Shown: positions 33,024 through 44,118, counted from the stretch's first letter. The stretch: DNA of 64,000 nucleotides from Cinnamomum chago (GCA_038049695.1 CP142456.1:20990501-21054500); one strand, 5' to 3'. Notes: generated by a model from the letters alone, not told the origin. Made by a program: numbers and translations.

Positions 33024-33185
33024 CATCTCTACAGGAAGGTTGAGATCAAATGATTTATAACTTGACCAGAATCCAGTGGTTAGGACAGTAACAGTCAAGT
33101 TCATCCCAAGGTTTGCATGAGGGTTATTGTTAAGATAATCCTCAAAGTTTGTTTGATTTTCCCTAGTTAATGTCAAATCTATCAC
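33024..33185 (-). pseudogene. CUL1: CUL1 pseudogene exon with intact frame
   Basis: A 162-bp minus-strand exon with proper boundaries (CTTATAATAG acceptor before it, GTATGG donor after it). It reads [20 protein letters not shown] then [19 protein letters not shown] and [14 protein letters not shown]. This matches plant cullin-1 closely (usual TDLTLARENQ, GFWPSYKSFD). It is the best-preserved piece and identifies the gene. The retained introns show the copy arose by genomic duplication, or is the original locus, and is not a processed pseudogene. Confidence 0.92.
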
Positions 33186-33289
33186 CTATTATAAGCAATA
33201 TAAACAACAAACATAAGCACAAATCGTAACCGTATAGATTTGTAAATGGAAAAAATGCACTTCATGAAAGATGATTCATATCAACAAAC

Positions 33290-33409
33290 CATTCCCTTCA
33301 TCTTCAAGGTGAACTATCCACCACATTGCTTTGACTTGGTCAAAATACTCCTCTTATAGTCGTCATTGGCACTTTTGTCAAAAAGAAGCCTACGGGCAAG
33401 CTTTTTCCT
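33290..33409 (-). pseudogene. CUL1: CUL1 pseudogene exon with premature stop
   Basis: Minus-strand reading gives [20 protein letters not shown], then [11 protein letters not shown], a TAG stop where Gln is expected, and FTLKMKGM. Plant cullin-1 has [36 protein letters not shown], so one Gln codon is also lost. The exon ends at a possible GTTTGT donor (33289). The expected acceptor upstream is not clear. Upstream cullin exons were sought in 33410-34475 and not found. Confidence 0.88.
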
Positions 33410-34475
33410 CCAAATTAATTAAACCAAGATGGTAATAGGACAACAATGAAAAAGAATTCACAGTTATTGAAGCCAAGTATTCTGAGCACACTATGAAAAG
33501 AAAAAAAAAAGCATGCTCATAAAAACAATACCTATAGAATTCGATGAAAAAGTCATATCAAATGAGCAAGTTAAGGAAGGAAAATGAGTATTTAAAAAGT
33601 AAAACTAAAAAACATTGCAGATAATGAGTTTTGGTTCATATCAAATGAGAGCAAGTCAAGGCTTCAATACAGCCATAAGGTGATGAGTCATGTATCAAAC
33701 AAAAAGGTTCAATCTCTATTTTCACTATGAACAATATGTAGCATGCAACTGTAATATAATAAGATGAAAATTTTTGTGCTTGAATAATCAATCATAGTTT
33801 TAACTTTAAGCACCCATCCCCTTCATGATTCATATTTATGTTTCATTTTTTTTAAAATTCTTCTAAATAATCTCAATAACCATATCAATGAGATTTAGTA
33901 CCTGCATAAACACAAAGTTCACTAAGCACAACTGTATGACAAGCACTAGAAGATATGGTTGTAGGTGAAATAGTATTGTAAAAAAGCAGAAAATTACCAT
34001 TGGTTTCATTAATTATTCAAGTAAGAACCAATTCAACTGCAACCAAACATTATTGAAAATAAAAACCCCTCAACCCCAATTGATAAAATAATAATAACGT
34101 ATGTTAACATAGATAACTAAAATCTCGATACTACAAAAGAAAAGGAAAAACAGAAAGTAAAACTACAATATCATTAATCAGAGTATAACCCATTAAAATT
34201 AAATGCATCAAGCCCATGTATAGTGATGAAAACAACTTAGAAAAAAAGGCAATATCAACGTATCCGTCTTCTACGCTAGAACGACCGGCCTAAACGAGGC
34301 TAAATTAGGTAGCCTATATGCTTTCAAAATGGTGTTGTTAGACTGCATTCAATTCTTCACATGGCTTATAATCATCCATCTGCATCGCCTAAAGCGTAAA
34401 TGGCATATTCTGGAGTCAACTCGCATGAGTTGATGAGGTAGGAGAGTGTGAGAGATGGTTTATGTGGGGAGTTTC
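33410..34475. other. AT-rich flank, no gene recognised
   Basis: This is upstream of the CUL1 exons on the minus strand and probably former intron or intergenic DNA. I found no further cullin exon and no transposon signature up to the GTTTC target duplication at 34471-34475. Confidence 0.4.
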
Positions 34476-37029
34476 TGTCACGTCCTGAACCCGAGAATTC
34501 CCTCATTAGGGGGGTTCCCAAGGTGTGACGCGCGTACTCTCATGAACTTGACACCTGTTCCGGACCAAATCCGAATTCACAAATGAAAAAATTCCATTTT
34601 ACACGTGTGAGGATTACTCACCGACATGTGTGGAAGTATGTACAATATTAATATCAAAGCCATGAGCAGTCCATTAACCAATCTCTTACATAACAATCAG
34701 TCTTTACAAAGCTAATAATTTAAACCATCAAATGCATACTTAAGCTAAGTGAAAGGTGCACTATCTAGTCTTAAGCCATAATTACCACTCTTATGCGTAC
34801 TCCGGCGATCAAAGCCAACCATTGTCCTTACCGGTCAACTCTCTAATCTGGAGAACTATCAATTATCCTCCTCGTTAACCTGGATCCTTGTGACACCAAG
34901 TGTAGCACCATGAATACAACGATTCAACAATGTATGAGTAATTAAGATTAACACATGTTATTTCAATTTGAGTTATGGACGGAAGATTAAAAGAAGTAAA
35001 ATAATCGGAGGCTAGGCACATTGTGCATTAAGAATAAATCATGATTTATCGAATCACAAATCAATACTTACATTCTAGTTGGCTACTACATTTGCTCAAT
35101 TCTTCCTTAATAGAGAGCACGCATTTTGGGTTGTCACCAGTGACCCGGCCAAAGGTTCTCCTCGCTACCTAATTCTGAAGTTTCGGTGCTCCAGACTACC
35201 TATTGCGCAGTAGCATTAACAATTCTAAACCAAGACCCACCTCGTCGAGTATCGTCCGGTCGAAGCTAAGTAGTGCTGACTCATTCAATTCAATCAACAT
35301 GACTTGAGTAAGACCTACACACTCAATTCATTTCGAATCTTTAGATTCCATTCTATCCATTCCAATTCATTTCAATCAATCTAGTCATATTTACTTAGTC
35401 CGCTATTCACATCAATGTATGATACATTTGTAAGACAATAGCAATAATCATTGAGAAGTAATACAAATAATGCATATAACAATTCTTGAGATATTAGAGG
35501 ACAATAATAAAATCAATAACAATATGCAAATGCAATTTGATTAATAGAATCAAGGAGATTTACTAACCAAACCTAATCTAATTACCCTTCGTCACTAACC
35601 GTCCATTTCGATATAATTTTAGCTAACTAGCTGCACGTGCTACATTTTCTTGGTGTCCCGTTGTGTATGTGTGAGGTACATCGGATTCCTCTAAATCAAC
35701 ACCCATGGTGAAGTTCTAGACAAGACGGGCAAGCACATGAGATGATCTCAGCCCAAGATTTCTCATGTGTTATGATTTCCATCTGACTATGATAATCGGT
35801 GATGGGTACCATTCTATGGACCTACAAGGCTAATCATTTACACCTTAAAAACCTTATTGGTTTAGTGCTTATGCCACAATCATCTTTGGGGGATTGATTA
35901 TGAAGGGTTTAGTCCATGGGTTCCAATTAAGGGTCCAAACTAGATTTAAAGTCTCTTTTTCCCAAAAGAGATAAGGCCTGATTCAAGGGTCTACATTTCA
36001 ACTTCCACTCCCAATCTTTGATCATTAGGATGTGTGGACCAATGGTTTGTATATTCCAAGAGCTTCCCCACGATATGTGGAACTCCAAAATCTGCTGTAC
36101 GGATCAAATGTTATGGTCGTTCAAAGTTGACACTGTTGGGCCTACTGGGCCTACCCACTCGAGCTGGCCCAATGATCCGCTCGAGTGGACAGCATTCTGT
36201 GACCAATTTTCTGGGCAGAAATTGACCCGATCGAGCAACCAAGTGGCTTGGCTCGAGTGGGAAGCACACTGTACCCATTTTGCACACAGAAAAACTGAGC
36301 TTAAATGCTCTGTTTTCTGGGGCCTATTCTTTATACCTAAAACCCAACTTTATAATGTATAAACCTGGACAAAAGGGGCCTCCAAAGTGCTCATGAAATC
36401 TATAAATCATCCAATTTACATTCCACATTAATCCATTACAAGAACCCATTCCAATATTAATCAAATTAAAGGAAATGGGCTGAATCTAAATACACAATTG
36501 AACCTCATTATTCAATCAAGGATAAATCGCATGCATACATTAATAATTGCTCATTACTTGCCTAAAATGGTGCTTTCCCCTCTAATCTTTCTTCTTGATC
36601 CAATCCAAATAAAGCCATCAAAATTCTTAAGCTCAAATCACCTTCCTACAATCATGAATGCAATAAATGGAAATCTATTAACATGCATGTACTTTAAATG
36701 AATCCAAATAGTTCATACTAAACTTAGAAGATCATTTAGAAGATGGGTTATTACCAATAGAGAAGATTGGATGTGGAATGGAGAGAAATAAACTTGAAGA
36801 AGATGTTGTTGATGATGGGAAAGATGATGGACTTGAGATTACTCACATATACAGCTCCTTGGTTGATTGTGATTAAGGAAGAGATGCTTGAGTGCAAACC
36901 TTGTCAATGGAGGAGATGAATTAATGGTTTGAGGAAGATGGAGGCTTAACTAAGATTGAGAAAATGAAGTTGCAATCACTACAACAAATTGCACTTTTAG
37001 TCACGTTTTTTTGTGACGCTTTATAATTT

Positions 37030-37610
37030 CGTCGGTGAAAAGTAGCCTTTTACCGACGTTTTTTAAAAAACGTAGGTAAAATACGATTTTCACTGACGAT
37101 TTCCTAAAAAACGTCGGGAAAGTTCACTGTAAAAATTTACTGTATGTAAAGCCATAGATTTTTACCGACGTTTTATAAAACATCGGTAAAATAATATTTA
37201 GCGACGTTCTATGAGTTTCACCGACGTTTTTTTTGTTAATAAAGGCTTTTTATTTTATTTTGGATTTTTACCGACGAAAAAAAACGTCGGTAAAAAATTG
37301 TATTTTTTATTTATTTTATATTTTACCGACGAAAAAAAACGTCGGTAAAAGTATTTTATTATTTATTTATTTTTCTGTTTTTTTTTTCCGACGAAAAAAA
37401 ACCGTCGGTGAAACTAAATTTTGTTATAAGGTGTAAAATAAATATTGGTTTGGACTTTTAGAAACGTTTATTTAAAACGTCGGTAAATCTGAATTTTATT
37501 TTTACAAAAATTAAAAATGATCGATCTTTAACGACAAAAATGTATTTTTGCCGACGAAATTTGCGTCGGAAAAATTATTACCGCGTTCAGTGTAAAACGT
37601 CGGTAAATAT
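37030..37610. repeat. Subterminal ACCGACG hairpin repeats
   Basis: About a dozen copies of ACCGACG or CGTCGGT occur. Several are paired as perfect short hairpins: TTTTACCGACG, eight A, CGTCGGTAAAA at 37265-37297 and again at 37321-37351. A weaker one lies near 37387-37412. These are the usual transposase-binding arrays of CACTA elements. Confidence 0.75.
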
Positions 37611-37619
37611 CGATTTAGT

Positions 37620-37945
37620 TTTTCCCTCCTTCTCTCCCTCTCCCTCTCCCGCTCCCGCCAACGCAAACCCTCTTTACGTTTTTTCCCTCTATTGTTTTCC
37701 CTCATCTGCTCATCTCTCTCTCTCTGTCTCTCTCATCTGCTCATCTCTCTCGATCGGCGCTCTCTCTCTCGGTCTCTCTCGATCTGCTCTCCTGTCGATC
37801 TGGCTTTTCCCTCTTTTCTCTCTCTCATCTGCTCATCTCTCTCTCGATCGGCTCTCTCTCTCTGTCTCTCTCGATCTGCTCTCTCTCTCTGTCTCTCTCG
37901 ATCTGCTCTCTCCCCCTCGATCTGGCTCATCTCTCTCTCGATCTG
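37620..37945. repeat. CT-rich tract with TCTCTCTCGATCTGC units
   Basis: Pyrimidine-rich DNA includes five to six units of about 24-27 bp (TCTCTCTCGATCTGCTC and variants). Composition is like a plant 5' untranslated leader. Long Ser/Leu-rich frames across it are products of the repeat. Confidence 0.7.
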
Positions 37946-38650
37946 CACCGTCTTGGACCAAAACAACTGCTATCTCACCGCACTGCAACACCACTGAGGC
38001 CACCCGATTCGTCCCTGCAACCCAACTGATCTCTCTCACCAGCTGCCTTCCTCTTCCAGGTTCGGATTTCACATTTTCTCCTTTTGTCAGTTCTTTACTT
38101 CCTTCCTTACATGCAAGGTGTCAGATGGGGTTTTGTTATTATTCTTAATTCGTAGGGTTAAAGTTTTGTTATATTGAGATCTGGTGGGTTTTGCCATTGA
38201 TTGGCCATTTGCTGAGAAACATATTGATCAGCACCCATTTCAAAAGAAACAGCTTTGATGCTTTTTTTTTTTTTAAAGTTTACTGGGATTTTATACTTGC
38301 AAGATAAAAAATGTGCATCATTGGTACAAGTAATTACTCCATTGGAATGGAAATGGCAAGGGACTGTTTTTCTACCCTGGTTTTTGCTGGTTTATACGCT
38401 TCTACATAACTTTCTCCTTGAACATGAAGGATCGAAGGGCCTTTGGGGTCTTAGCTAATGCCCTTGATTTCATTCAAAACATAAAGAAGTGAGCACTGGG
38501 GCTGCATCACGGTGAGTCTGTGACAAAGCCCACGTGATTGCGTTCCTTTTGATCTCCTTTGAACATTGCCAGTTGTTCGTTTCAGCCAATGTTATTGATT
38601 GAGATGTTCATGCTTTGTGCTTTTATTTCTTAATTGTGGGTGTTAATCTG

Positions 38651-38945
38651 ATTTGGAATTCTCTCATATGCCTCTCTTTCTCCATGACAAAAGGGAAAAC
38701 CAGAACTCTGGTTTCTTGTTGTTTTGCTTGTGTAAATAGAAAACGCCCACCATCTGTTTGTTTATGTTACTCTAATATTTCTCTGTATTTGTATTTGATT
38801 TGGAATTCTCTCATGGATGCCTCTCTTTCTCAATGACAAAAGGGAAAACCAGAACTCTGGTTTCTTCTTGTTTTGCTTGTGTGCATAGAAAACGCCCACC
38901 ATCTGTTTGTTTATGTTACTCTAATATTTATCTATATTTGTAAAG
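38651..38945. repeat. Tandem duplication of about 147 bp
   Basis: The copies at 38651-38796 and 38797-38945 both run from GATTTGGAATTCTCTCAT to TATTTGTA. They share phrases such as AAACGCCCACCATCTGTTTG and differ at a few positions. Confidence 0.9.
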
Positions 38946-39657
38946 AGTGCTTCCCATGTGTTCGTTTATATTCCTCTGTTAAAGAAGCTAGAAGAGGATT
39001 TGATGTTGGGATTAAGATTAATGATTGGAATAGCCCAAAAAGTGCCCTCTCCTATGTGGGCTCACCTATGGCTCATTTGTGATTCATAGTCAAATGAGCT
39101 CAATGGAAGAATTACTAAAGAGACCTGATTGAGAAAATGAAGTTGCATTAATCCTTAACTCCAACTTGCAAGAGCTCTTCTAACCAATTGAGGAAGAAGA
39201 AAAAGAAAGATGGGTAAAGGAAGATGAAGAGGAGAGAAGAAGAGAAAGAGGACTCCTCTCTCTTAGTGAAAATGGAGAAACAGGATGAGGGACGGTGGTT
39301 TGATTGTTTAAATGGGAAATTTTTCCCAGGTTTTGCATGCAAGTCCAAGGTCTCAAGGAAATTTGGGGAAAAGGGCCTGGGGTTGTTTTGGGCTTGGAAA
39401 TGAATCAAGATGGGTTGGACCAAAACATGAAGATTATTGTTCATGACATGCTTAGTGAAATGTACCTAAACCCATTAAACTTTGGCAACACGTGTGCCTC
39501 AGAATTATCAAAAAGGTCATAGGTCTACCTAAGTTGGTTCAACACTTCACTAATCTACTTATTCTATCACAAGACCATCCAAAACATATATTGGACACCT
39601 TATTAAGATTAGTTAGATGTTAAATAAGCTTAGGCAGGGTCAGGGTCTTACAGTTTC

Positions 39658-40588
39658 AAAGATTAGAAATTGATTTGAGAACTAGGTTTTAAAGGATATG
39701 AGCATTGATTGGATGTTTGACAATGATTTGAAGTAGTAGTTTTCTTCTGCAAAATGAGAGTAATATGAGTGAGTGAGAAACAGAAGAGACGAAACAAAAG
39801 AAATGTATATGTAGCTGGATTTCATCTGTAGGTGTCTGCATGAATGCATGGAGGTAGCACAAGTAACTCTTACCAATTATTTGATGTGTTGGTGTGTGCA
39901 TGAATGCATGGAAGTAGCACAACTAATTCTTACCAGTAATGCAATTTCTAGTGCCTTAGTCCACAGACCACAACTCCTTTTTACCTTTTTGCAACAAATT
40001 TATGCGAATCAAGATACCTTTGATGGGAATTGAATCTGAGGCATGTACTAATTTGAGGAATCCCTGCTTTGTAAGCTAGTGTTCCTGTTCATTGGCCTTT
40101 CTTAAGTACTTTAAAAAAACCACAAATCATTGCATGTACTAATTTGGGAACCCTTGCTGTACGTTAAAAATAGCTCAAATATTTAAAACAACAGACCTCA
40201 TCATTGTTAATTAAACAATTGCTTCATCCTTTTGACAAGAAATAGAACGAGCAAGTATTATCATAATCAGCAACACACAATCATCCAAAAATGGGTTCAG
40301 TCCACAACTCGATCATTATCGGGAACAAAAGTGTAAGTAGAAGGTCACAAGTCAAACAAATCAATCTCCATCCACATGGCAAGGCAAGAATTATGTGATG
40401 CTCTGTCTTTGGAAAAAATCCAACAACCCTCTTTCAAATTCCAAAGCATGTACTGGCATCTACCCCAATGCAACAAGATCGACCCAATCGTCCTCTACCT
40501 ATGCATGGAGCACGCTTGAAGGTTGGATGAAAAGAGACCCTAAATGGCCTCCTCAAATGAACTCTCAAGCTAAGAACCCATGTTCCAC
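39658..40588. other. Intergenic, no gene; includes a 60-bp tandem duplication
   Basis: At 39831-39890 and 39891-39948 a 60-bp segment containing TGCATGAATGCATGG and GTAGCACAA is repeated with a few changes. Elsewhere the sequence is AT-rich with no coding signature. Confidence 0.7.
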
Positions 40589-40788
40589 AAACAGTTTTTG
40601 GGGCCTTCGGAGATAGTGATTGAATTATTTGGACATGAGATACATGACTTTTTCATGCTATGTTGGCTGAGAATTTACAATAGAGCATCAATTAATCACT
40701 CTTGGTAATGTTGAATGTCAATGACTGTCATTTCTCTTCTTCTTCATTCTAGAGTAGCTCAAATCCAAACAGGCCCCAAAAACTGTTT
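40589..40788. mobile_element. Inverted-repeat element, MITE-like (about 200 bp)
   Basis: AAACAGTTTTTGGGGCCT at 40589-40606 is the exact reverse complement of 40771-40788. The 164 bp between have no coding. Size and ends suit a MITE, but I see no clear target duplication, so it may be a simple inverted repeat. Confidence 0.5.
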
Positions 40789-40858
40789 TTTTTTTTTCCC
40801 ATTATTGAATTGGGGTTGGGGAAGAGAGAAGGAAAATTGTTTCTTTCTGCCTGCCCAG

Positions 40859-42014
40859 GGTCGATATCGACCTCAACACTTAAAATGAGGGTCGATATTG
40901 ACCGTAAAAAAATGATTTTAGGGAGAATTTCCCTATTCGATGCATGTATAGATAATTTGTTTGATTCGGTCCAATGGCCACATTAATTTTTTTTCAAGTA
41001 AATTCCTCTTATATCTTTAAAACCTCTAATTATCAAGACACGACTTAATAAAATTCACAAAGAAAATACTTAAAATTTAAAAAGTTAACGGGTAAATGCT
41101 CCCTCTCCTCACCTTTGCCGTCAATAAGTTGTCATTTGTATTCACCTGGATCTTCACAATCATTGCTCTATTGGGCTTTGCAATTTTTATGGCACATTTC
41201 ATGCCATATAAAAGGTTGTGAATATATGCACATGTGAACGCCCACAAGGGATCGGGCCCTTTATGCATTCGTGATGCAACATGCTATTTTCTTGGAATGG
41301 TCATGAGAGGACCATTTGTATTCTTAGGCTATATATTATATAGGTAAAACTACCAGAAAAGTCCTCATAGTATTTCATAGGTAAGATTATGACCCACTAG
41401 TAGTTTAGAGATAGGAGGGGTCATCTGGGTGTGTTTTTGTATCTTTTTTTTTTCATCATTTAGTGTTATGGTCGATATCAACCATTCTATGCTAGTTCTT
41501 GGATTTACAGAACCCAAATAGAAAGTCAGGATTTCTCTGTTTGTTGCTGGTGCTGCTCCAAAGTAGTGGATGTGGCTAGGGGAGGCAGGGAGAGGGATGA
41601 TACAAAGGAATGGAGGGTAGCTAGCATGGGGTCGTCTTCGTCTTCGTCAGAGGGAGGTTCGCCATGGAGGGAGAGGAGGAGGGAGAAGAAGGGAGCTAGG
41701 GGAGATGGAGGCCAAGTTATAGGAGGAGACGAGGAAGAGGGCCTGGGCCTGGAGGTAGTGGGGGAGGGAGGGGATGAGGGCCAGGGACCTGCAGATCCCA
41801 AGAGAGTGGGAGGAGGCAAGGGCAGATGATTGTTAGGTGGGCCTGCAGATTCAACGTTATTGTCTTCTTCTTCTTCTTTTTTTCTTTTTTTTTTTCTGCG
41901 ATATGGTCGATAACAACCATTCTGTTGTATTCAGCAAATAAGACAGTTACATGTTGAAGAAAATCTGACTGACATAATGGTTGATATCGACGTTCAGGGA
42001 TGGTCGGTATTGAC
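40859..42014. repeat. Dispersed GGTCGATATCGACC palindrome copies
   Basis: A perfect 14-bp palindrome at 40859-40872 is followed by near-copies at 40889-40903, 41470-41483, 41905-41918, 41979-41992 and 42002-42014. The 41470 and 41905 copies share flanks (TATGGTCGAT...CAACCATTCT) and form a direct repeat 435 bp apart. This looks like LTR or transposon promoter DNA, but no ends are visible. Confidence 0.6.
41566..41829 (-). other. GC-rich block with open frames, origin unknown
   Basis: A 260-bp GC-rich island lies in AT-rich DNA between two copies of the TCGATATC motif. Both strands are open across it. The minus strand reads Pro/Ser-rich with LLLSLHGEPPSDEDEDDPML; the plus strand is Gly/Glu-rich. 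I recognise no protein. It could be a captured exon fragment in a transposon. Confidence 0.35.
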
Positions 42015-42029
42015 AAATCTTTCAATCAG

Positions 42030-43400
42030 ATCTTCTTCTAATGATATATATTCATTGATTTGGTATTTTATATATCTCCATATATTAATTTATTGAACAA
42101 CACACAAGTACAATGAAAGTGTGTGCCTGAGTTTGAGTTGAACTTATGTTTGTTACGGTATGTAAATCTTGAACCGAGTCAAGCTTAAGCTAAACTAAGC
42201 TCGTTCGTCTTGTATTTTATTTGAGTCAAGTTTTGGTTCATCTCAAATTCAGTTAGATACTTCTTGGCCTAACCTAAGCACGCTCAGCTTGTAGTTTATT
42301 TGAGCCAAGTTTCAGTTTATCTTAAATTTAGTTAAATGCTTTGCAACGCTTGAAATCAAGTCATAAATCTTAAAAGCTTAGGCAAATAAAGTTTAACCAA
42401 GGCAAGGCACATTTAGTCTGATATGCCACCCTATAAAGTCATTTATCATGCTACAATCACAAAGAAAAAGAATATGGTTTGAACTTGGAAGTGTTACTCC
42501 CTTAACATTGTTCCAGTTGAGCAAATAATAATAACAACTACAACAACGCTAAGCTCAATTTAACTCATTGAAAGCCAAGGCATTTGAGGCTCAACCAACC
42601 AAAAAATATACAATTTGGACCTTTTTGGTCCAAGCCTTGTCCTTTATTGTTGCAAGGAAGTTTGGACATGGGGTTGTCGAAGGGCCTGGCTAGGGTCGGG
42701 TTGAGGTGGGTTCAAGTGCTACTCATTTATAATAGGGCCTCAAAATTAGGCCTGGCAATGCCTACGGGCCAATATGTCTAGCCCAAGTTCGGTCGTCGGG
42801 AAAACTGTCAACCTCAAGCCAGAGACTAGGCCCAATTGTTTAAAATAGTAAACATTAAATTATTTCTATGTCAATTAGTAAACATTAAATTATTTCTATG
42901 TAACTGCGTAAATTAAATTCATTTAACCACATAGCATAACTTGTTTAAGTTTTGACATGAAAATATGAATAATCCCATTAACTCAATATTTTGTTTTTGT
43001 GAGCCTGAAGTCTTTAGTTTGTTGTGATGGTTTTAGATCATTATGTCTAATGCTAAACGTGATAAGCTCCATGATTAATACTATAAGAGTTGTCTTTTCG
43101 ATACTTGAGATTCATCTATGAACTTTTTTATATTCAATCAGTGCAAGACTCCCGTTGGAGAAAAATCCCCCTACATATATGTTGAAAATATGGTAGGTCA
43201 TAAAATGGGCTAGGGCTGGGTTAAGCCATTGGCTTTAATGTCAAAGCCCATGCCCAACCATCATGCAAATGGGCTTTGCTTTTTTGGATTGTCCCTAGTT
43301 CACGGGCCTAAAAAGTACATATTCAAGAGGGTCGGGCTCAATGGCCTTACACGCTACCCCAAGCCATTGCCAATCTTATATAGTATATCACAAACAATGC
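42030..43400. other. Intergenic, no gene; GGGCC-rich short patches
   Basis: Two patches rich in GGGCTGGGC-type words (42640-42850 and 43200-43350) resemble decayed ends of non-autonomous hAT-like elements. No boundaries could be set. A 29-bp phrase, AGTAAACATTAAATTATTTC plus TATGT, is tandemly repeated at about 42847-42902. Confidence 0.45.
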
Positions 43401-43403
43401 TTG

Positions 43404-43590
43404 GTAGCACCGTTGGTTGGGTTACTTCGTAACCACCCGGAGGTCTCAGTATCGAAGTCTGCTAATAAGTTGGGACACTGGCTATTCTCGCCTGACGTAC
43501 CCGATGAGTGCAAACAAGGGGAGGCCACCACTCTGGGGGATTTAGTCAAGTGCTCCAAAATATATATATATATATATATATATATGATAA
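43404..43590 (+). mobile_element. tRNA-derived SINE-like element
   Basis: The start TAGCACCGTTGG resembles an A box. AGTATCGAAGTC about 45 bp later resembles a B box. CTCTGGGGGATTTAGTCAAG (about 43531-43550) matches the TGGGATTAGTC wording common in plant tRNA-type SINEs. The 3' end runs into a (TA)n tail (43560-43586). It has about the right length. Target duplications are not clear. Confidence 0.55.
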
Positions 43591-43834
43591 CATGATTAAT
43601 GCATTTAATTAACAATGCGGAAGATTGTGCTAATCATATCATCTATCATTTGCTCAATCTTATGATAAGACGAACCCATATTAGAGTATAATCTGAGATA
43701 CATCACTGACAAGGACAACATTCATTTTGAATCGTCTAAATTGTTAATACTTCCATCTGTAATCTGATTTTGACTTTAGATCCACTTACAATGAAAATGA
43801 ATCCAGATCCTCTGTTTGGACGGATCAAGGGGTA

Positions 43835-43908
43835 CCACATGGGAGAGATGTGCCACATAGAGGAAAGGATATTTTTTTAATTCATGGATGAGCATGTCTC
43901 CCATGTGG
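43835..43908. repeat. Short inverted repeat upstream of the MADS gene
   Basis: CCACATGGGAGAGATG (43835-43850) pairs with CATGTCTCCCATGTGG (43893-43908) with one mismatch. It could form a hairpin with a 42-base loop. It may be the relic of a MITE or a regulatory inverted repeat. Confidence 0.6.
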
Positions 43909-44118
43909 CACCCATGATAGGTAAAAACAGGTTTCCCTGTTTAAGTGTTTGGTCCAAAGACGGTATCCGTTTCCAATGAGGATACATCTAGCTGTCCTAT
44001 GATATTTAGAAGGAAAATTACTGAGTTGCCCTCCATAATAAATAATGCAAGCTGTCAAAAGGAGGGCAGTTTCGTCCAAACGAAACTTTTTAAAAACAAA
44101 TTGCGCGGTCTCCGTCTC

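Larger units (their letters stand above)
36977..39126 (+). mobile_element. CACTA-ended insertion inside the solo LTR, right end unclear
   Basis: CACTACAACAAATTGCAC at 36977 is a typical plant CACTA terminus. It is followed to about 37610 by subterminal repeats TTTACCGACGTTTT and their complements. The middle is a CT-rich segment (37620-37945), then sequence without recognisable coding, with a 147-bp tandem duplication. No inverted CACTA terminus is found at the right. Instead the 21 bases at 36954-36974, ending just before the element, recur at 39127-39147. The true right boundary and mechanism are unclear. Confidence 0.6.
34476..39652 (+). mobile_element. Long solo-LTR-like unit (Tekay-like gypsy), carrying a later insertion
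   Basis: The unit begins TGTCACGTCCTGAACCCG and ends GGGTCAGGGTCTTACA, with a perfect 5-bp duplication GTTTC on both sides (34471-34475, 39653-39657). Without the inserted 36977-39126 segment it is about 3.0 kb. It contains no pol or gag wording. A long LTR with these ends and no internal region is best explained as a solo LTR left by recombination between LTRs. The TGTCACG start and size resemble Tekay/Del-type LTRs, but the lineage is inferred. CTCGAG palindromes at 36158, 36180 and 36252 lie upstream of TATA-like sequences near 36329 and 36348. Confidence 0.75.

Noticed and set aside
37540-38148. Ser/Leu-rich protein frames in the CT-rich tract
   Set aside because: The composition comes entirely from TCTCTC and CGATCTGC repeats, and both strands are open.
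43560-43590. Possible TATA promoter at the TA run
   Set aside because: It is a dinucleotide microsatellite at the end of a SINE-like element, not a positioned TATA box.
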